NCBI GenBank assembly: GCA_964342575.1
Contig: CAYFGZ010000114.1
Coordinates: forward strand, 1 to 10,911
DNA from: GCA-002701455 sp964342575
GTDB lineage: Bacteria > Pseudomonadota > Alphaproteobacteria > Thalassobaculales > Thalassobaculaceae
DNA: 10,911 bases
Direction: 5' to 3'
Under the pieces are notes generated by a model. That model ran no database searches. It was given only the letters and a program-made list of their open reading frames with translations, and was not told the origin of the DNA. The position numbers and the translations under genes were made by a program. Below, in pieces: positions 8,583 through 10,911 of the stretch (position 1 is its first letter; each line of letters opens with the position of its first letter).

Positions 8583-8885
8583 CTATTGCCTTTCCCCAGA
8601 ATCCATTTTTTGCCGAGCGATAAATTCATTTATACCGATAAGCTGGTGAGATTCCGTTGGTCGAAACCCTAGATGCTTTCGGGTTAACACTTCGATACGG
8701 GCAGGTTGGTTAAGGTGGCTCCATTCAGCTCGGAGAACTCGAATTGTCTCTTGATTTTCGACAATGCGCTCATGCAATGAGTCTAATTCTGATTTACGGG
8801 TTTGAACTTCATGCTTAAGCAAAAACATTCCTATGCCAGTAAACGACACAATAACTACCCATAAGGCTATTGATCGCCGCAACAT
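8583..8885 (-). CDS. ftsL: FtsL, divisome bitopic membrane protein
   Basis: FtsL is a small single-pass membrane protein whose periplasmic coiled coil joins the divisome sub-complex that activates FtsW-FtsI. From ATG 8885 the product is 100 residues: a basic N-terminus (MLRR), one membrane segment at about 6-24, a heptad-like helix at about 25-58 (HEVQTRKSELDSLHERIVEN) and the alphaproteobacterial FtsL tail LRAEWSHLNQPARIEVL with HLGF (51-74). The frame is open to 8954, giving 123 residues, but that form overlaps rsmH by 68 bases, and its extra 23 residues read from a strongly coding stretch of rsmH. The shorter start, one base after the rsmH stop, fits the packing of the operon. No strong ribosome site is visible; coupling to rsmH is inferred. 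FtsL is poorly conserved in sequence, so position, topology and the LRAEW motif carry the call. Confidence 0.92.
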   Translation of the reverse strand: MLRRSIALWVVIVSFTGIGMFLLKHEVQTRKSELDSLHERIVENQETIRVLRAEWSHLNQPARIEVLTRKHLGFRPTESHQLIGINEFIARQKMDSGERQ

Positions 8886-8886
8886 C

Positions 8887-9870
8887 CTAATTAATTTCCG
8901 TCCACGGTGGAGCCGCTGTTCGTTCGGCGACCCGGAGTCGAGCGGATCGAGCACGAGGATTAATAGTTGTTTCGGATATCCCAGGTCGCAGTGGGCGTTT
9001 TGTTATAATTTTAAAGCTTGGTTCCTTTTCTTCGTGAGTAGTTGGCGGAAGATGCCTTGATCGACCTAATTCGACGGCTTGCCTTTGTTTAAAGAAATTC
9101 TTAACTCGTCGATCTTCCAATGAATGAAACGCCACAACAACCAATCTTCCTCCTGGAACCAATAGTCTTTCAGCTGCTTCTAAGCCACGATCTAATTCAT
9201 TTAATTCGTCATTGATATATATTCGCAGTGCTTGGAAAGTCTTTGTTGCTGGATCGCTACCCCCTCTTCTATGGTCGCGAGGTACCACACCCCGCACAAT
9301 ATCGGCGAGTTTACTAGTGGAGTGAATAGGGCATTTTGAACGTGCAGTCGCAATAGCGCGGGATACTTGGCGTGATAATTTTTCCTCTCCAAGAGAATAA
9401 ATAACATCAGCTAGGTCTGATTCGCTCAGCGAGTTTACAACTTCTGCAGCAGTGACCCCATTTTGTCCCATTCTCATATCCAAGGGACCATCAAATCTGA
9501 ATGAAAATCCTCGGACCGGGTCATCTAGTTGGTTGGAAGAAATCCCCAAATCAAGCACAACCGCATCTACTTGTTCGACCCCATGCCCAGATAAAAGTGA
9601 ATCCATAGATCCAAAGCACCCTTGAATGGCCACAAAACTCTGTCCATATCTTGTGGATAATTTATTTGCCACAACTATTGCCGCCGGATCACGATCGATA
9701 GCAAAGAGTCTACATTTTGCCCTTGTAAGGATGTTTATGGAGTAACCGCCCGCACCGAATGTACCGTCTACGTAACAGCCCCCATCACGGATATTTAAAT
9801 GATCTATCGCTTCTTCGCAAAGCACTGGCAAATGATTGGTTGGTTCAGACGCGGCACTTGACCGATTCAT
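8887..9870 (-). CDS. rsmH: RsmH (MraW), 16S rRNA m4C1402 N4-methyltransferase
   Basis: RsmH is an S-adenosylmethionine-dependent methyltransferase that modifies the N4 of C1402 in the decoding site of 16S rRNA. It is cytoplasmic and, although not a wall enzyme, is a standard second gene of the dcw cluster. The 327-residue product has the family's usual length. Motifs: HLPVL at 13-17, SAM-binding DGTFGAGGYS 35-44, LDLGISSNQLD 106-116, FSFRFDGPLDMRM 122-134, FQALRIYINDEL 212-223, FHSLEDR 248-254 and NPRARSARLR 304-313. Its ATG overlaps the mraZ stop as ATGA. GGAG occurs 10 bases upstream of the start, so initiation may combine coupling with a modest ribosome site. The next gene, ftsL, begins one base after its stop. 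Confidence 0.98.
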   Translation of the reverse strand: MNRSSAASEPTNHLPVLCEEAIDHLNIRDGGCYVDGTFGAGGYSINILTRAKCRLFAIDRDPAAIVVANKLSTRYGQSFVAIQGCFGSMDSLLSGHGVEQVDAVVLDLGISSNQLDDPVRGFSFRFDGPLDMRMGQNGVTAAEVVNSLSESDLADVIYSLGEEKLSRQVSRAIATARSKCPIHSTSKLADIVRGVVPRDHRRGGSDPATKTFQALRIYINDELNELDRGLEAAERLLVPGGRLVVVAFHSLEDRRVKNFFKQRQAVELGRSRHLPPTTHEEKEPSFKIITKRPLRPGISETTINPRARSARLRVAERTAAPPWTEIN

Positions 9871-10337
9871 TTATAATTTTCTCCACTTTTGGGTGATATA
9901 ATTCGAAGCGTGGCACCCTGCTCCCGAGCTCGGGATCTATTCTTCTTTTGGTGTTCACGAAAGTTGTCGGGACTCCATATCTGGAAACTTTTGCCTAAAC
10001 CAACAAACGCCGCGATATCTTCAACTCCAATGTGTTGCAGAAAATCTAATGGAAGGATGATTCTTCCGTCGGAATCTATAGCCAGTTGACGCGCGTCCGC
10101 CAAAATCGTTTGAAGATTTTCCGCCTCGTCTGAAAAAACATCAAGTGCGTCTATGGAACTTACAATTTCCTGGATCCTGTCATCACCACTACCCTCTAAG
10201 CACGAATGTTTAAATGAAGGATACAATATTATGCTAGCAGATTTTTGGCGGCTCAAAACACTCCTGAAAGACGCAGGAACCGAAACCCGTCCTTTTCGAT
10301 CAACCCTATTTTCAAATGTGGACAGGAAAACTGCCAC
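9867..10337 (-). CDS. mraZ: MraZ, SpoVT/AbrB-type transcriptional regulator of the dcw operon
   Basis: MraZ is a ring-forming DNA-binding protein that represses its own operon in Escherichia coli by binding short repeats in front of mraZ. This copy has 156 residues, near the usual 145-155, and two AbrB-like halves, each with the DxxGRxxxP signature: DRKGRVSVP at 13-21 and DSDGRIILP at 88-96. The start is GTG at 10337, giving MAVFLSTFENRVD, a normal MraZ beginning. It is preceded by a run of six G four bases upstream, which is not a classic Shine-Dalgarno but could serve. It is the first gene of the cluster, with an upstream gap of about 250 bases that contains two phased repeat arrays. The stop overlaps rsmH by 4 bases. 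The C-terminal 25 residues (basic RSRAREQ, then SPKSGENYK) are the least conserved part. Confidence 0.96.
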   Translation of the reverse strand: MAVFLSTFENRVDRKGRVSVPASFRSVLSRQKSASIILYPSFKHSCLEGSGDDRIQEIVSSIDALDVFSDEAENLQTILADARQLAIDSDGRIILPLDFLQHIGVEDIAAFVGLGKSFQIWSPDNFREHQKKNRSRAREQGATLRIISPKSGENYK

Positions 10338-10362
10338 GCTACCCCCCGAAGCTAATCAACCA

Positions 10363-10388
10363 ACCTTTGAGTAACTTTTCATAACTTT
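10363..10388 (-). repeat. Three AAAG(T/G)T boxes at exact 10-base period, candidate MraZ operator
   Basis: On the coding (minus) strand AAAGTT (10388-10383), AAAGTT (10378-10373) and AAAGGT (10368-10363) recur every 10 bases with 4-base spacers. The last box ends 25 bases before the mraZ GTG. Known MraZ operators are tandem short boxes about one helical turn apart (TGGGN repeats in E. coli, AAAGTG-type repeats in mollicutes, from memory). The AAAG core, the spacing and the position fit such an operator, though the boxes lack the full GTGG. Binding is inferred. Confidence 0.5.
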
Positions 10389-10416
10389 CATTGTCATATC
10401 CAAAGGAATAACAATT

Positions 10417-10483
10417 ATGGTATTTTATGGAGAATATATGGAATTCTATGGTTCTGCAATGGGATTTTATGTTATTTTTTGGA
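10417..10483 (+). repeat. Helically phased ATGG array upstream of mraZ
   Basis: On the plus strand ATGG occurs at 10417, 10427, 10438, 10448 and 10459. It is followed in register by ATGT at 10469 and TTGGA starting at 10479. Steps are 10, 11, 10, 11, 10 and 10 bases, close to the 10.5-base helical turn, so all boxes face the same side of the DNA. The spacers are AT-rich and differ in sequence, so this is not a simple duplicated repeat. Read in the direction of mraZ the boxes are CCAT, opposite to the orientation I recall for E. coli MraZ boxes. It may be a binding site for an oligomeric regulator (MraZ or another) or a phased bent-DNA element. Confidence 0.5.
10431..10459 (-). promoter_or_regulatory. 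mraZ: Possible sigma-70 promoter of the mraZ operon
   Basis: TTGCAG (10459-10454) and TATTCT (10436-10431) on the minus strand are separated by 17 bases and resemble weak -35 and -10 hexamers. Transcription would begin near 10424, giving a leader of about 85 bases. The pair lies inside the ATGG array, so a protein bound there would block it. The match is weak and the region is AT-rich, so other hexamers (for example CATAAT at 10420-10415) are possible. Confidence 0.25.
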
Positions 10484-10584
10484 TAAAATGCCGTTTTTTC
10501 ATAAGAACATCCTACTTTACTTGTGTTAGGTCACGGTATTCAGGGTTGATAGTGTAAGCCAAAGCACTCGATTTAGCGTGAAAA

Positions 10585-10911
<327 letters not shown>

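Larger units (their letters stand above)
10338..10584. other. Intergenic region between rnpB and mraZ
   Basis: This is the only non-coding gap of any size in the window. It is markedly AT-rich in its middle (10381-10500) and holds the two phased box arrays and a possible promoter described separately. The 10503-10584 part, just after rnpB, shows no clear hairpin with a T-run, so the rnpB terminator is not identified and read-through towards mraZ cannot be excluded from sequence. There is no protein gene of credible length on either strand. Confidence 0.7.

Noticed and set aside
8886..8954. Longer ftsL start at 8954
   Set aside because: It would overlap the conserved end of rsmH by 68 bases; ATG 8885 gives an N-terminus directly before the membrane segment, as usual in alphaproteobacterial FtsL.
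10364..10406. CCTTTG...CAAAGG inverted repeat with a 31-base loop in front of mraZ
   Set aside because: Six-base arms so far apart in AT-rich DNA are expected by chance, and one arm is part of the AAAGGT box already described.
10467..10502. Eleven-codon frame MKKRHFIQKIT on the minus strand with AGGA 7 bases upstream, a possible leader peptide
   Set aside because: It is very short and AT-driven, overlaps the ATGG array, probably lies upstream of the transcription start, and has no attenuator-like hairpins after it.

Overview
The window is an almost gap-free block of the bacterial division and cell-wall (dcw) cluster, read entirely on the minus strand. Ten protein genes run from right to left: mraZ, rsmH (mraW), ftsL, ftsI, murE, murF, mraY, murD, ftsW and murG. 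murG is cut by the left edge. The 3' part of the RNase P RNA gene (rnpB) lies upstream of mraZ on the same strand and is cut by the right edge.

The organism is probably an alphaproteobacterium with moderate to low G+C (low-to-mid 40s percent by eye). The gene order, the FtsL ending LRAEWSHLNQPARIEVL..HLGF, the MurF signature VKGSLGTDMGP, the MraY N-terminus and the type-A RNase P RNA all fit that class. MurE carries the DNPR signature of meso-diaminopimelate-adding enzymes, so this is a Gram-negative type peptidoglycan. I cannot name a genus; a free-living, perhaps marine, lineage is only a guess.

Layout: positions 1-319 hold the first 106 codons of murG. Positions 316-10337 hold nine complete genes. 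ATGA overlaps of 4 bases join mraZ/rsmH, murE/murF, murD/ftsW and ftsW/murG. mraY and murD share one base (TGATG). ftsI and murE overlap by about 26 bases. The only gaps are 0 bases (ftsL/ftsI), 1 base (rsmH/ftsL) and 4 bases (murF/mraY). This points to one polycistronic, translationally coupled transcript. The single real non-coding gap, about 250 bases at 10338-10584, lies between rnpB and mraZ and should hold the operon promoter. It contains two helically phased short-repeat arrays, the least ordinary part of the window.

How the genes work together: MurE and MurF add meso-DAP and D-Ala-D-Ala to the UDP-MurNAc peptide, after MurD has added D-Glu. MraY moves the finished phospho-MurNAc-pentapeptide onto undecaprenyl phosphate (lipid I). 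MurG adds GlcNAc (lipid II). FtsW (SEDS glycosyltransferase) and FtsI (PBP3 transpeptidase) polymerise and cross-link it at the septum, with FtsL as part of the divisome that activates them. RsmH methylates 16S rRNA, and MraZ is the cluster's own transcription regulator.

I found no mobile element, CRISPR array, tRNA or unknown protein gene. This is a core housekeeping locus and I see no novel protein system; the candidates for something undescribed are the phased repeats in front of mraZ.
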